Positions 23,016 to 35,621 are shown, counted from the stretch's first letter. The stretch is DNA of 64,000 bases from Siphonodentalium dalli (GCA_032622095.1 CP136062.1:18603739-18667738), one strand, 5' to 3'. Translations and numbers: made by a program. Notes: generated by a model from the sequence alone, not told the origin.

Positions 23016-24374
23016 GTGATTATTGTGTCTAGTTATGGTTGGTATCAATCATTGGACTCCAAGATTACAAAAAATTAGTTATCTTTTATGTCCCACTTAT
23101 ATTAATATTACAGTAACAAAGAGAGTGGTTGGGGGGGCTAGCCCCGGGATTATCGAAAGTGCAGGGAGACCCTTCCTTAATCACTATAAGATTATAGTTA
23201 GGCGGATGAACAGGGCGACACCCACTGGTTTTATATGCGAAAATCGCAGTTTTCTATTAAAACCTCAATTTCCACTCAAAATCCCCATAACCACAACACT
23301 TGACGTATATTATGTAGATTAATCATATCGAAAGCATAATTATAGATAGATAAAGGTAGGTCTTGCTAAACAAAAATGATCCCATTGACGACGTATATTA
23401 TGTTTTTGGTGGATTCCAGAATTCTCCCATTTTGTACCAAAACGGGTGATTTTTACCCCAAAATGAACCATAGAGCATTACGATACACAAGAAACACTTA
23501 CAACATGTGAGCATGACCATAATCTACAGTAGGTGAATTTCCAACAAAAATTAACGTAATATGTTATCCCCCTGCAGCTCAATTCCAGTTTTCACTGATA
23601 CGACAAAAGTCGTTTTCTCCCAAAATATCAGTTCGCACAGATTTAGGTTTCTGGTTAACTCAGTTTTCATATTCCCCATATCAATTTTGATATATAAACC
23701 GTGTTGGTGGTCGTTGACACGATTCAACTCGAAAAATAAGGCCCTTTTCTGATATCTGCTGCTCCACTACGTAATTAATACTCCATCATTTCTGTGCATT
23801 CAAATAACAATACATTCGCATGGATAAATTGGCATTCTCAAAAATGACTGTGATTCGAATTTTCATCATTTCCCATAAACAAAACGCGTAAATCACACCA
23901 CAATGGTGAACAATTTCAGAAAAACATTAAAAAGAGAAGCGAATGAAGTCTGAATACACAGGGTAGTTTTGTCCTCATTCTAGCGGAACAATATAACATA
24001 AACTGTATTTCATTGTGACAGTGGCTGCAATTATTGCTAATTTCATGAAAGTCTGGTCAACTTTTCGGAGGCAGTTTCCATGGTTACCGCACCACTTTCA
24101 CATATTTTGACAGGGGCTATCTTGTAGCATATAATCTAACCTTTCATGTGACATATAAAAATCGCTTAAGTTCCATAGGTATATTAAACTCCTTAAATGC
24201 GGCGATGTTTGGGCCCTGGCTGATCACTTATATGCAATGCATGAACTACCCTTGGTGCAATTGGCCGATTACAATTTAGACATTGACTGAGGGCTCTTAA
24301 GTTTCGAGACGTTTTTATCACGTGATATCACATGATAACATTGCACTGTGGCTGCATCACGAGACACAAGAGGC
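23016..24374. other. Unique-looking spacer upstream of candidate promoter
   Basis: No bounded repeat and no domain-like frame. Positions 24318-24335 hold TCACGTGATATCACATGATA, with a CACGTG E-box 50-60 bp before the TATA-like sequence. Confidence 0.4.
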
Positions 24375-24381
24375 TATAAAA
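24375..24381 (+). promoter_or_regulatory. TATA-box candidate
   Basis: TATAAAA in GGCTATAAAATGG lies 66 bp upstream of the ATG at 24447. Initiation about 30 bp downstream would leave a 5' leader of about 40 nt. A CACGTG lies about 55 bp further up. Confidence 0.45.
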
Positions 24382-24446
24382 TGGTAGTTGTTGCTATAGG
24401 GATAGCATATCCAACCTTCCTACATAGTACACTGTCAGTCTACGAT

Positions 24447-24536
24447 ATGGCTATTGTCTACGTTCTTGTGGTCATAACTGCTCTTGGCGTTGGTGGAGGA
24501 GATGCCTTTCCAAATCAGGGACACACACCAACCAAG
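24447..24536 (+). CDS. Candidate first coding exon, secreted protein
   Basis: The exon has 30 codons starting MAIVYVLVVITALGVGGGDA, which has the form of a signal peptide with likely cleavage after GDA, then FPNQGHTPTK. It ends AAG|GTATGC, a good donor in phase 0. The start was chosen because the hydrophobic segment follows this ATG directly and a TATA box sits upstream; in-frame upstream codons (from 24348) would bury the signal. No family recognised. Downstream exons are uncertain: a phase-0 frame at about 24883-25046 (ending TTGAGCAAG|GTCACT), 31302-31415, 32104-32223 and 50470-50790 are possible. Promoter and exon are plausible; the gene model is not established. Confidence 0.4.
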
Positions 24537-25369
24537 GTATGCTATTATGCGGTTCCCTCACAATCCTGGATGAACCATGTAAACCAAATTAATTCGGTAC
24601 ACTCTTTCCCGTTTTGATTGGATTTTTACAACTGGAACCTCCTTGTTTTCCAACTGTTGTTAATTTACAACCTGACACCCCCTGATGTTAGATGGAATAT
24701 TGCCAACGGATGTTCATTTCAGAGCAAACGTAGGAAAACAACAAAAATTATCTACTAATCACAGGTAGAACTATCAAAAACAGAGAACAATTTCACCCGA
24801 CATGTGGTGTAAAATTTCCAAATAATGTTGTGCTAATCATGAAAGTTCCAACTGCTGAACATTTTGACCGAATTTGGAGGTCAGACTAACCCACACAGAG
24901 ACGCCTCGTCCCCTGCATTGGTTATAGTGTGCCCGACTGGTAATGGTGTGAACGCCCCGGCAAGAGTATTGGGTCTTCCACAATGGTGGCATGGTCGGGA
25001 TAAGCTGTTCAACTGTCGCGACAAGTTGCGACATTTGAGCAAGGTCACTCATACTGTGACGGCTTCGCTGTATCTGGACGCGAAATTGGAGGTGTAACTA
25101 TGTACGTGCGCATCACTCGGCACAATATATAGAGTGAGAGATTGGCTAAAATGTAAGCTTGTCGGTTTTTTAGGGAGATGACTAAAAGACAAGTTTGGCG
25201 GTTTGACATTTTTAAAAGCCTTTCAAACGTTGTTTTCGCGTGAGTTGTGTTGGAATAACACTAGTCAATTTACTTATATGGCCCACTTGCGTACATTAAT
25301 CGTCCAGTTGGTAGTCATTCCTCGATTTACTGGATATAGGGGACGTGGTCGTGGTTTTTATGCACATTT
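24537..25369. other. Possible intron and weak exon candidate
   Basis: The frame 24883-25046 encodes a stretch containing GLPQWWHGRDKLFNCRDKL and ends at AAG|GTCACT, but its acceptor lacks a pyrimidine tract. An open frame also exists on the opposite strand. I do not call it as a gene. Confidence 0.25.
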
Positions 25370-26075
25370 CTTGTCGATTTTTGGCCGATTTTTCATTTTA
25401 AACACCAGTTTTACCTAGTTTTTCATTCGAAACATGCTCAATGATTATCATTTATGACTCAGATAGTCGAGCTTGGCGGTTTTGAGCATTGTATACTGAT
25501 CATTTTCGACTTTTAGATGACCCATCACCGAACTATGGAATCCTATTAGGGCCACTTGCTAATGGCGCTTTCGAAAGCGACAAAAAGTGCGCCATTAGTA
25601 ACGCGCCGAAAGCGCCGAAAGCGACAAAATGCGCACTTTTTGTCGCTTTCGGCGCTTTCGGTGCATCGCGCCGAACGAAAGCGCCATTAGCAAGTGGCCC
25701 TAATAGGATTCCATACCGAACCGCCAAGCTCGAATTTAAAAACAAAATATGATGCCATATTTCCGGCAATTTCTCATTTATAAAACAAGTTCCAGTTAGT
25801 TTCCATTCAAACATGTAAAATGACTATCATTTCACACACCTGTAGCGAACTTTCAACATTTTATATTAAGAATGTTTTACTTTTAGATGACCGATAACCG
25901 AACCGCCAGGCTCGAATTTTAAATCAAAATATGAAGCTGAACTTCTACTGATTTCTCGTTCCTAAAACATGTTCCAGCTGGTTTTCGTGTAAAGCCATGT
26001 AAAATGATTATCATTTCTCACTATTATAGTCGTGCTTGGCGGTTTTCAACATTTTATATTAAAACAACTATCTGT
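25370..26075 (+). repeat. Three diverged ~180-bp tandem units
   Basis: Each unit has AAAACA-GTTCCAG(T/C)TxGTTTTC, ACATG(TAAA)ATGATTATCATTT, then GCGGTTTTxAxCATTxTATA and TTTTAGATGACC. The first unit is interrupted by the MITE at 25535-25714. Confidence 0.75.
25535..25714. mobile_element. 180-bp palindromic MITE
   Basis: The ends ATGGAATCCTATTAGGGCCA are perfectly inverted. The target duplications are ACCGAACT (25527-25534) and ACCGAACC (25715-25722). A neighbouring tandem unit at about 25893 shows the empty site ACCGAACCGCC. The centre repeats GCGCTTTCG words. An 8-bp duplication is hAT-like, but the TIR is not typical. Confidence 0.92.
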
Positions 26076-26129
26076 TAGTATTATTACTAAACATATCTGC
26101 GACCAATTATGATGATCTTTAATTAAGCT

Positions 26130-26152
26130 ATATATATATATATATATATATA
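26130..26152. repeat. (TA)n microsatellite
   Basis: A simple alternating TA run after TTAATTAAGC. Confidence 0.95.
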
Positions 26153-26712
26153 AGGTAGTTGTCAAACCAAATGGTTGCATACACAACTAAGACAAATGAT
26201 TTCTCCAAAAAAGCGCACTAAAAACTTCTTTATTCCTCCTTAATTCAGTCATCTCTTGTACGGGCAATATGGGAAAACGTTTCAGCAGCAGAGTCTCTTT
26301 CTTCTAAAGAAATAAGCAGCCGGATCATATGCAATTCAAAATATCACAGTCACATAGAGCCGTTGTTTAATATTCTAAAACTACCTAAATTCCATAACAT
26401 GTATCATCTTCAAATCGCACTGTTCATACATGATTGGAAAAACCAAAATCTCCCGCCGTTTTTCCAAAACTTTATTTAAGTATACCCCTATATCAACCTC
26501 ACGACAGTCTGGCAACATGCCTATAACAGTTCCAAGAACGATTGTTTTTGCAAATTGTACCAAGATACTCATTCCCGTGCGTGTGGAACTGTGTGGCACT
26601 CCCAGATTCCTTTCACCAAGTAAGAACTCTTAGACGTGATGAGATTTATTAACTTACCAAGTAAACATGTAAACGAGCAGTCACAGTGCAAAAAATTCAT
26701 TACAACTTTACT
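26153..26712. other. Spacer, no gene seen
   Basis: Two opposing open frames overlap at 26381-26633, with no domain motif and no splice support. Confidence 0.35.
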
Positions 26713-26743
26713 TTAACCCTTTACCCAACAGAATGGCCCTGTG

Positions 26744-26810
26744 CCAATGCATTCTCTCATATATGCGAGTCGACCATAGGTCGCCTCGCATATATAAGAG
26801 AATGCATTGG
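26744..26810 (+). repeat. 67-bp palindrome module, copy 4
   Basis: One arm has TCTCATATATGC instead of TCTTATATATGC. Preceded by CCCTGTG. Confidence 0.95.
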
Positions 26811-26865
26811 CTTAACACATATTAATTGTTAACAAATGTAAGAAAAAATTATAATTTTTTTTAGG

Positions 26866-26932
26866 CCAATGCATTCTCTTATATATGCGAGGCGACCTAT
26901 GGTCGACTCGCATATATAAGAGAATGCATTGG
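26866..26932 (-). repeat. 67-bp palindrome module, copy 5
   Basis: The mirror partner of copy 4, followed by CACAGGGC. Confidence 0.97.
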
Positions 26933-27080
26933 CACAGGGCACAATGTGGTCAATGTGGTCAAGGAGCCGGTTCCAATGATATCCATATTTGTATGGTTTT
27001 ATTGAGACATACCCAAGATATTTTAGGCTGTTGAAGCTTTATTTGGCCGGTTTTGGCCGGTTTGTTGGGTAAAGGGTTAA

Positions 27081-28783
27081 GCTTGCGTGGAAGAGAATCT
27101 CTAAATATCAAACTGGAGACAGTCAACTATTCAGAAATGAATCCATTTTCGTCACGTGGTTCATTCTGTTTGGCCAACTATAAGACAAAGGACAACGTCC
27201 AGATGTCCAAGTGATGAAAAAATACCACACGCCAAGAAAACTGAATTTGCATAATTCCATTTGTCATTGTCCCCAGTTAGAAATAATATACCATGCACGT
27301 GTTATAGAACAATGACTAAAGGATGATCATTCAACTTACAACGGACATATACTCTCCTTTAGACAATTTAATAAGGAGAGATAATGGTTCCTGGAAATTA
27401 GAAACCTAATTATAACGAACCAAAGGCGGACGCTTTGGGTCGTATATAGACTATATCTGATTTTGTGACTTATTATTTAATACGACACTGTTGTTTTGAA
27501 TTTATGCGACCACTTTTGTCGCACAGTAGATTGGTGGGCATAAAGCATTAATGTCGTAATCGGAGAATTTTGTTACTGTGTCTATCGATTACTAGTATTC
27601 CAAAATAAGGGGAATTACTATCGGAATAATGAACAGTTGAAAGTATTTATTTATAAACAGTTATTATCAATAAATTTGTTCATATTAAGATCAATTCCCT
27701 ACGTTTATTAGCAGAACACTAGTTACGACGTCATGGCGTCATTTGTCGTGGCGGTCCAGAATCCAAACAAGGGTGCAATTCTCATGTCGTATCCGGACAA
27801 CTGATTAATTAATTAACTAATAATAATCACCCAACGAAGGAATGCCAAAGTGAATCTTATTTGATAGGAATACATGTCAATGAACTTATTTTTATCACAT
27901 TAAAAAAGCCACATATATACCTTGTGTGTGATTTAGCTGTGGTTCGTTAATTACGCTAGCGTATATGGTCATATTATTTAACGTACTCACGACAGACCAG
28001 CTGTCATGAGATATTGTTACCCTCCTCTCTATTTTAGACCCTTCTGATTGGCCCATGTCCTGCCACGTGCCGGGCGACAAATCACACTGTCGCCCGCTGA
28101 GCCGGGAGACATTGTTTTTGTCGCCCGCCTGATGTTATATTGCAAGAATATCTCCAAACACACACTGCAGTAACTCATCTATTTCACATAACTACGATGT
28201 ACAAAAATCATAGATCTTATATACCCCACGGATTCGCAAAACACACCAGTTGTGGTGTTTGCTAATTTGCATATATTTAGTGAAAACTAATATTCGAACT
28301 TTTAAGTTGATACTTTTATCGGACAAGCGTTATTATGTCCTTTTTACATCGAAACATCTCGGTGATTCAATATGTTCATGTCGACATTATGGTGCAAGAT
28401 TGAAAGAGTGGATCCCTTGAGGTTGGTTGGTTATAAATGTTTGCTGGTGGACAACGTAATGCATACGTTTGTCGCGAATATTGAATATGCCACATTGCAG
28501 AAGGCGATAACATACCTTATGGCTTATTGGTTGACATTGCATGGACCGATATTGACGATTTTACCACCAAAATGATCGTAAATAAACGCTGATTATCAAA
28601 CGCTTAACGGCTGGACTATCGTTAATGGAACAGAAATCCTATAGGACGATAAGTAGTTACTGAAAATATACATAATCGGGAAAAATAGCACACGCGTGAC
28701 TCAGTGCAACATCGTGCGTGTGGATGGCAAGGATTTTTTTCCTGTGGTATAATCGGATAACAAAACAGTTGTTGCCCTTTTTC
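27081..28783. other. Mostly unique spacer
   Basis: About 27930-27985 is the reverse complement of 3685-3735 (a dispersed repeat with GTTAATTACGCTAGCGTA). Positions 28075-28135 hold GTCGCCCGC and GGGAGACAT words related to the hairpin at 28784. No gene is supported. Confidence 0.4.
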
Positions 28784-28894
28784 TCGGGAGACATCGAGAT
28801 TTGTCACCCGCTCGAGAACGGAATGTCTCCCTCGGAGCTGCGCTCCTCGGGAGACATTCCGTTCTCGAGCGGGTGACAAATCTCAATGTCTCCC
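28784..28894. repeat. 111-bp hairpin palindrome
   Basis: GGGAGACATCGAGATTTGTC... pairs with its near-perfect reverse complement. The arms are 46-47 bp around TCGGAGCTGCGCTCCTC. GTCGCCCGC words lie just outside and also at 28090-28130. Confidence 0.92.
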
Positions 28895-31301
28895 TCGACA
28901 GCGGGCGACAACTGTATAGTGTTACATCTGCTTGGACCAAACACACAAAATTTCAGCTATAGTCCGTGGGCCAAACAAGATATTTGTCGAGTTGGCTGCA
29001 CCCCCCTCCAACAAAGTTTTCAATGTATCAAATGAAAGGTCATTATATGGTGCATCAGATTTTGCTTGTTGCCAGTTTCAGAAAGTGTCCCAAAATATAT
29101 TTTTCAGGGAAGACAACTCTTACCCCTAAAATAAATTGAAAATTTTCTCGAGTAAAAATGTCGGAGCATAAACAAAATATTGCGATTATAAACTGCACAA
29201 TATATCGTTTTAATTAATAATAAATTACCATAGAATGACACGAGATACAAAACTAGACTAATTTATGAGCTAGTTAGAAACATTTGCGATAAATATTTTG
29301 AAATGGCCAAAAATTACTTGGATTTTTAAAACAATTGTCACATATAAATGGCTATAACGTGTGAACCACATGGGCTATTGATCCGCAACATGGCTCAAAA
29401 ATTGCCCCAATGACATATCAAATCGATTTTATTAATGGAATGCCAAGATTATTGCTGTGAAAATGTGATATAAGCGTAAACTGACCCCCCCCCCCCCCCC
29501 CTAAAATATAACTTTTGCAGAAAAATTAATTATTTTGTTTACACTTAGAATTATGCATGTAAAGTTGGTTTTAGAAGCATAAACTGAAACAGTGTTGGAG
29601 AGTAATGAAGAGAATTATAAATAACAGTGTCTGAACGTGATCTAAGTTTATAATTTGAATTTTGTTTATGCAAAATGAGAATTTTTACTAATTTCAGTAA
29701 AATTTACAACATTGTGATCAAATTTTGATAGGCTATGGTATAACCTCACAATAATATTGGTCTAGAATTAGTAAGTTCATAAAACCTCATACGATCACCT
29801 TTCATAGATTTTTCACTTTTTACGTGAATTTTTATGGAAAGATTATATATATATTTATCCCACATGGTTAGAGTGAAAGACAACAACTGGAATGCGTTTT
29901 ATAGCTACCTGTTTAGAAAATCATAATTATTTACAGGAAGCCGATACAATGAAGGTAGTAGTAACCAATACAAACATGTGGGTGACAATATTTTGAGGCA
30001 CAATAACCGCCTATACAGATGTAGGCCAAAAGGGGGAGACATCAATCGAATGCGTATGTCCCAAAACAAAAAAACAGGGAGGGAGGGAGGGTTGTCAACA
30101 CAAGCGACAGTCTTCGGCAAAGAAATTATTGGAAAGAATGTTTAACGCAGTATAACTGCGCGCATCCCCCGGCCAAAGATATAGTTCCTATGATTCTGCT
30201 CTTCAAATTATCCCCATTCACTAACTAAATAGCAATACTGCCAAAATACTTGTACTTTATAATTATGTTTCATTTTCGTCTAAGTACTTCGCAATATCAG
30301 TGTATAGCTTACTTATCTGAAATGTCATGCGGTATGATGTAGTGATATATACGAGTGAAAGATCTCGTGATCAAACATGATTATGTTTGTACCCAATTTT
30401 TGGTTTAAGTTTACGCATCTATAACCCTGTGCGATAAAAATACGTCGTTTTGTGCGACTATGTTATATATGTTACAAAGGCTTATGAGTGAGACTTACGT
30501 TATACAAAACGGTATTTTATTATTTGTGCCGCGCATGTCGGGAAAGTAATCACAACTGACAATAGATACGGCATTACAAGCGCTCCATATTTGACAATAA
30601 GTTTAGGATAGCATCCAAAACGGACAACAAAATCGAAATTGCTCACACTTTCCGTCACAAACGTGACTGGGTTCGTTATCCAGGACAAAGGAATTGTTAA
30701 CCATGAGTTCACTGGTAACCGTAAAAAAAACCGAAGAACCCTAATATTATTTCAATTAATTTAAGCTAATGGGTAATTGATTGTCTTAAGGACTATATAT
30801 ACACATTTATTGGGGGAATACTTGATAAAAGTAAATGTATAGAAAGAATAAAACAATCATCACTAACATGCGCCCTTTGTGTCATTTTAGATAAGTAATA
30901 TCAATTTATATAATTATTCTGAAGGAAATTGTATGCTCAAATTACCAGCCTCCAATTGCAAGTTGTCTATCTCTGATGCAAACATGTGTTCAGGTGAAAT
31001 ATTTTATTTTAACGAAATTAGTTGTTATACAAAGAATTTTTTGTCAATAAAGAAATTACTTTTGCAGTATATATTATTGTGTTGCCAAACAGTTTTCAAG
31101 GCATGCTACTACTTCCTGTTTTATAATTTGAGTATATATAGTACTTAAATGTTCTCTCATTCTGCTCATCCTATGAGTCGTCAAAATTTACATTATTTCG
31201 GTTATTGTAGACATTCTCACATACATCGTTACATCGTTTATATATATATATAGTCTGCGGTGAAACAAGACCATTTATTAGATTAACACGAATCTTTGCA
31301 G
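28895..31301. other. Low-repeat region; weak exon candidate
   Basis: Contains a C tract at about 29486-29502. A frame at 29937-30145 starts after TTATTTACAG and could be an exon in phase 1 with a possible ATGC|GTATGT donor, but I find no homology and do not call it. AT-rich elsewhere. Confidence 0.3.
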
Positions 31302-32103
31302 CCAAAGTTCAGTAGTCACATTAGATCGGGAGGAAGTATAATCCGTCTGGTTTGTAGGACTCAATCAAAGAGCGAACAGCCAAGGCTGTCAGGACATGGT
31401 GCACCAGGCTGGGGAGTTAGTATGATGTGCCAATCACTGATATAGTTCGCACGAAGATGTTTTAATCTGATTTCTTAAAGAGTCTGTGTCTGCTGGTGGT
31501 AGATGTGTTCCAGTGTTCGGCTACACAACATAAGAACGTGTGTGTTAATTTGTCGAATTGACGACATTATGGATCACCATAATATAGCCCACATGCAAAC
31601 ACTTAGTAGGATATATAGTGTCACCGTCAACATTAATAGATTGCACAAATTGATGCAAAAGGCGCATCACATTTTACTACTTTTGACTACTAAGTCAAAA
31701 GGGTGCATGTTATATGTGTCTGTTAATGTCGTAGCCTGTCAATGCGTGAATTAGAGGCAAGATTTCACACACCTCTTTGAAAATACTGTCCGCTATCTCG
31801 TTCACGGAAGACACGTGGCCTATTTTTGGTTTCAGTATGAAGAACTATCCTAGGTCCTATTCATCGAGAAACATAACAGTCTAGTATTTCGACATGTACG
31901 TCGGGGGGGGGGTAAAAACAATAACTGGCTTCCGACTGAGTCGTGCTGCATTGTCTACATGTAACAGCATACCTTTATCCGCTTCCTCGTGGTAACATAT
32001 TAGAACGAGATCGGGAACTAACTCTAAGCGAACGTCGCCATTCACGAACTGTATCACGTGACATTCGACCCCATGGCAGACATATAATTCAGTGTTTTTG
32101 AAA

Positions 32104-32469
32104 CAGTATGTAGATGCTGCACTCGACCATTCGCGAAAAAATAGAAGCCTGTCAAGGAGTCTTTGTTATCACCACCTGATCAATATTTGGCATTGTCTGG
32201 AACTGTGTCATGGACACAGGGTATGTGAAGCCTTGCCTGAATACCATGATTGTATTATCGGGTTGCTAGAAAATGGTAGCATAATGACTTATGCTGAAAA
32301 AGAAGTGCAATGTATCATACTATGCAACAACTTCAACAATCTACTAATATCGACGATGACCTACTTACATCCTGCTAAGAATTTGTATGTGCTTTATGTG
32401 ACAAGCCGACATGTATTTAAGTCGATGAATTACGATAAATTTTCTTCTGTTGTAAAACGAGAACAATAA
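32104..32469 (+). CDS. Candidate Cys-containing exon or short ORF
   Basis: The frame stays open for 121 codons to TAA at 32470. It could begin after GAAACAG (32103) in phase 0, or after TTCAG at 32092. The first 40 codons contain LCYHHLINIWHCLELCHGHR and end at CACAGG|GTATGT, a possible donor (32223) in phase 0. The read-through contains more Cys (VCEALPEYHDC, VQCIILCNNF). No family recognised and no start codon is convincing. It could belong with the exon at 24447, since the phases agree, or be chance. Confidence 0.25.
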   Translation, partial: QYVDAALDHSRKNRSLSRSLCYHHLINIWHCLELCHGHRVCEALPEYHDCIIGLLENGSIMTYAEKEVQCIILCNNFNNLLISTMTYLHPAKNLYVLYVTSRHVFKSMNYDKFSSVVKREQ

Positions 32470-32470
32470 C

Positions 32471-34512
32471 ACCAAATGCAGACTTCTTTAATAAGCACCA
32501 CGTTTTTCGTGCAAACTATCAGGCAATTACTTGGCACAATAACTCTCACCCATTCTCAAATGCCATGTCCTTATAATCCTATGCAATTTGGGCTCCATAT
32601 ATAGCCCTACGTTGTGTGGCATATATAACCATAGCCCTGTCTACAGTGCAGGAGATACATGGTTATATGATAACAACACTAGGCATAGAGACATGAGGTA
32701 TCCCTAAAGTATGTCCCTTTACCTATATCCCCGTTTGAGTGTCATGTAAATAATGTTATCCTCTGGACGCAGAGCGGGAATAATCAGCACCCAAATGCAC
32801 ATGTATAAGAACGAATCTATAACCAATGATGAAGCAAGATTCAGGCGTAATCATGATCGGCTAGTCCACTCTCATTGTCTATTTCATGCCCACCGGGTTC
32901 ATAGCATAGATCAACACCATGCTACTACTATAATCTTCGTAATGTTAACAAATCCAAATGTTGATCCAGAATATACCCACAAGCTGGGCAGAAACGTAAC
33001 AGCTAAATAGAGTAAAAACAATTCTAAAAGTACTGAAGTACTAAACCTTTTAACATGCAGTGCATCGGAGTGCCCCGGGTGGCCCGGTCCGCCTCGCAGC
33101 GCTAATGTATAATCAAGCCATGGGAGTTCTGCTGTTTCCATCAAGGTTGAAGTAACTTGAAGATAAGTCTGGCTAAAAGGACCCCGCACCAGAAGTACCG
33201 GTATAGAAAGCATAGTTACCGTGCATGAGATATATGGGTGCATGGGATTGGTTTTCCATGACGTCCATCGGTGGTCGCTGCGTGAGGGGGGTCGGAAGTC
33301 TTACACATCAACTATTCATTGATGGCACTTCATCCCTATCCAAATTCAGTTATGCAACTACTGCGATCTGCAATTGGCTAAAATGATTCACGCGAATTGT
33401 TGTTATTTGGCCGCCGACATGGCAGGATGTACTGGTGTATGAAATGTGAGGATATCTGCATGGAATAACCGAAGTAGTGCCAATTTTGACTTTACTGGCT
33501 ACCCTGAGGATGAGCAGACTTATTGGGCATTTCCGTCAATCAATTACTCATCACAATACAAGAGTTGAGACAAGATATTAGAGTTCTTTAGTTTGTTGAG
33601 GAGCACCAGTGAATGCATTTCTTAATGAACAATTCCCTTAACCCCCATATGAGCAACCCAGTTAAATTTGTGTCGGTAAGTTTGAAAATCTTCGATGTTG
33701 GTGGCCGCTTTGAACGCCATCTTAAAATAATTATCAAATATGAAGTGTCCGATGATGTATATATCGTCATTTGTCTATGTCACAATATGCGCCATAAAAT
33801 AAGAAAATACCTCCCTGTAAACCGTGAGTCTCACTCATCCGCTTTTGGTAGCCATATATGACCAGTTGAAATATATATATATATATACATGTGATGTTTT
33901 GTGAATTCACAAATTCTGGACTAGTATCCTCGTGTGATTTACCATACCCATATCAGGTGGAATTCAGGATGTGCCTGACCTGATAGAGTTGAAAGATTTT
34001 AGAGAAACAATGAAATAATTGTCCGAAATATGTCACTGTGATATTACTATTACTAATATTGACTACTATAACGGGCAACTCATTGAAAGTTAATACATTT
34101 GAATGTCTCATTTTGGGACATGATTGACCAATATTTTAAAGACATAGTATGTACTTGTTTGGGTTCGTGAAACTGATAAATTAGTATTCTGGTGTTACAG
34201 GAAACATGAATATGTTATGGTAATTTTCCACTATAACAGTGGAATACCACTATAATAGTGGAATTCTGTGTGTGCCTAACCTGGTTATACGGCCTGTATA
34301 TGTCGCTAATACACTCTACTATATGTAGTCAGAGCAGTCTCACGAACGTGACCGACCGATCATTTGTGTTTCTACAACAGCAAACCGTTCAAATGCACTG
34401 CTACAGAACAATATCAGAGCATGCATAAAATACTGTGTAAAATGTGAAACATGTCTGAAAACAGAGGTCATTGCTGCCTCCGATCAGGCGATGGAACACT
34501 AAATTTTCGCTT
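32471..34512. other. Spacer, no gene confirmed
   Basis: Overlapping frames on both strands at 32753-33243 look protein-like but conflict. Positions 34228-34262 hold CCACTATAACAGTGG and CCACTATAATAGTGG, two small palindromes in tandem. GAATTCAGGATG...CTGACCTGAT at 33960 recurs at 51597. Confidence 0.3.
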
Positions 34513-34516
34513 TTAA

Positions 34517-34758
34517 CCCTTTGAGTGCCAGGTAGATTTTTGTATCAACCCATATACCCTGTGCCAATGCATTCTCTTATATATGCCAGTCGACCATAGG
34601 TCGCCTCGCATATATAAGAGAATGCATTGGCCTAACAATTTTTTTATTTTTGTTTTTTACAATTTTTTTTACAATTTTAATAATTTATTCTTATATTCTT
34701 TAACAGACTTATTTTGTAGGTTTAGGGCCGATGAGATCGGCCCCTGGCACTCAAAGGG
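34517..34758. mobile_element. 242-bp TIR element with one palindrome
   Basis: The left end TTAA|CCCTTTGAGTGCCAGG is inverted at the right as CCTGGCACTCAAAGGGG. The right TTAA is lost. TTAA and CCC termini suggest a piggyBac-like derivative. It carries the palindrome at 34564-34630 and the shared T-rich tail. Confidence 0.75.
34564..34630 (+). repeat. 67-bp palindrome module, copy 6
   Basis: The left arm has ATATGCCAG instead of ATATGCGAG; otherwise intact. Confidence 0.95.
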
Positions 34759-34848
34759 GCACAAGAATGGATGGTGGCATATCATGAAAGGAATTTATCA
34801 AAAACAACAAAGGAGTACCATATACTTCAATGAATTCTAACCTTGACC

Positions 34849-34928
34849 AACATTGGTTACATAATCGGAGGCGGAGACTGTCTTTATAACATCGGTTACA
34901 TAATCGGAGGCGGAGACTGTCTTTATAA
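34849..34928 (+). repeat. 39-bp tandem duplication
   Basis: GGTTACATAATCGGAGGCGG...CTTTATAAC occurs twice in a row. Confidence 0.95.
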
Positions 34929-35621
34929 CTTGAAATTTTATTTGGTTATATTCACCAAAGCCACATATACACAGAAAGTACTATGTTTGATGCAACCACA
35001 TCACCGCGTTTACCCCTTCTTCCCAATGGTACATAAAATTGCTGTACACAAAACCACAAATGGCAACAGATCACGAATATTCGACGCTGAAATAACAGCT
35101 TTAAACGATTATCACCTGATATTTACCACAAGTATATGCGTGGTATTGGTAAGACATTTTCGAACAAAACGATGATGAAAACTAATTTGTTATTTGCGTG
35201 GTAGCATATAGAAGTAGTTGCACAAAATGGTCTACTAATGAACCGGTTTGGCAACAGTGTGAACATTAGGCTTACATAAACTGTAAGCTATGCTGTCTCT
35301 TTGATCTGCTGAGATATGATGCTAATACATTGAATAAATGAATGGTTCCTTACAGTATACTAAACATTGGGACATGTTTATTGTCACGGAGAGTGTGGAT
35401 AATGTCAGAAATGTGAATAGCCTTTATAACGCAATAGTATGCACATCGGTCTGTGTTGTATTCCATAATCTATCACAATGGCGAATAACACTATCATGCA
35501 TTGTGTGGTGAAACATTATTGTGTTTTACATGCCCAAAATTATTATAGGTTGGTCCGACAGTTGGATGGTGGATCAACAGAAAACCATATTTTCAAAGAC
35601 GCAAACCATTAGGTTTAGTTT
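34929..35621. other. Spacer, no gene seen
   Basis: Unique-looking. The open frame continuing from 34843 is partly the tandem duplication and has no motif. Confidence 0.35.

Larger units (their letters stand above)
26717..27076. mobile_element. 360-bp TTAA-flanked element with two palindromes
   Basis: TTAA at 26713-26716 and 27077-27080 flank inverted ends CCCTTTACCCAACAG and, on the right, TTTGTTGGGTAAAGGG. TTAA duplication with CCC termini is the piggyBac signature. It carries mirror-image palindromes at 26744-26810 and 26866-26932. No transposase. Confidence 0.85.

Noticed and set aside
25533-25814. Alternating Phe-Gly-Ala-rich frames on both strands
   Set aside because: They are translations of the GCGCTTTCG palindrome in the MITE, which is why both strands give the same peptide.
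29937-30145. Exon after TTATTTACAG
   Set aside because: Good acceptor and a possible GTATGT donor, but phase 1, no partner exon and no homology.
32911-33243. 110-codon minus-strand frame
   Set aside because: Reads somewhat like protein but overlaps an equally plausible plus-strand frame and has no splice or domain support.
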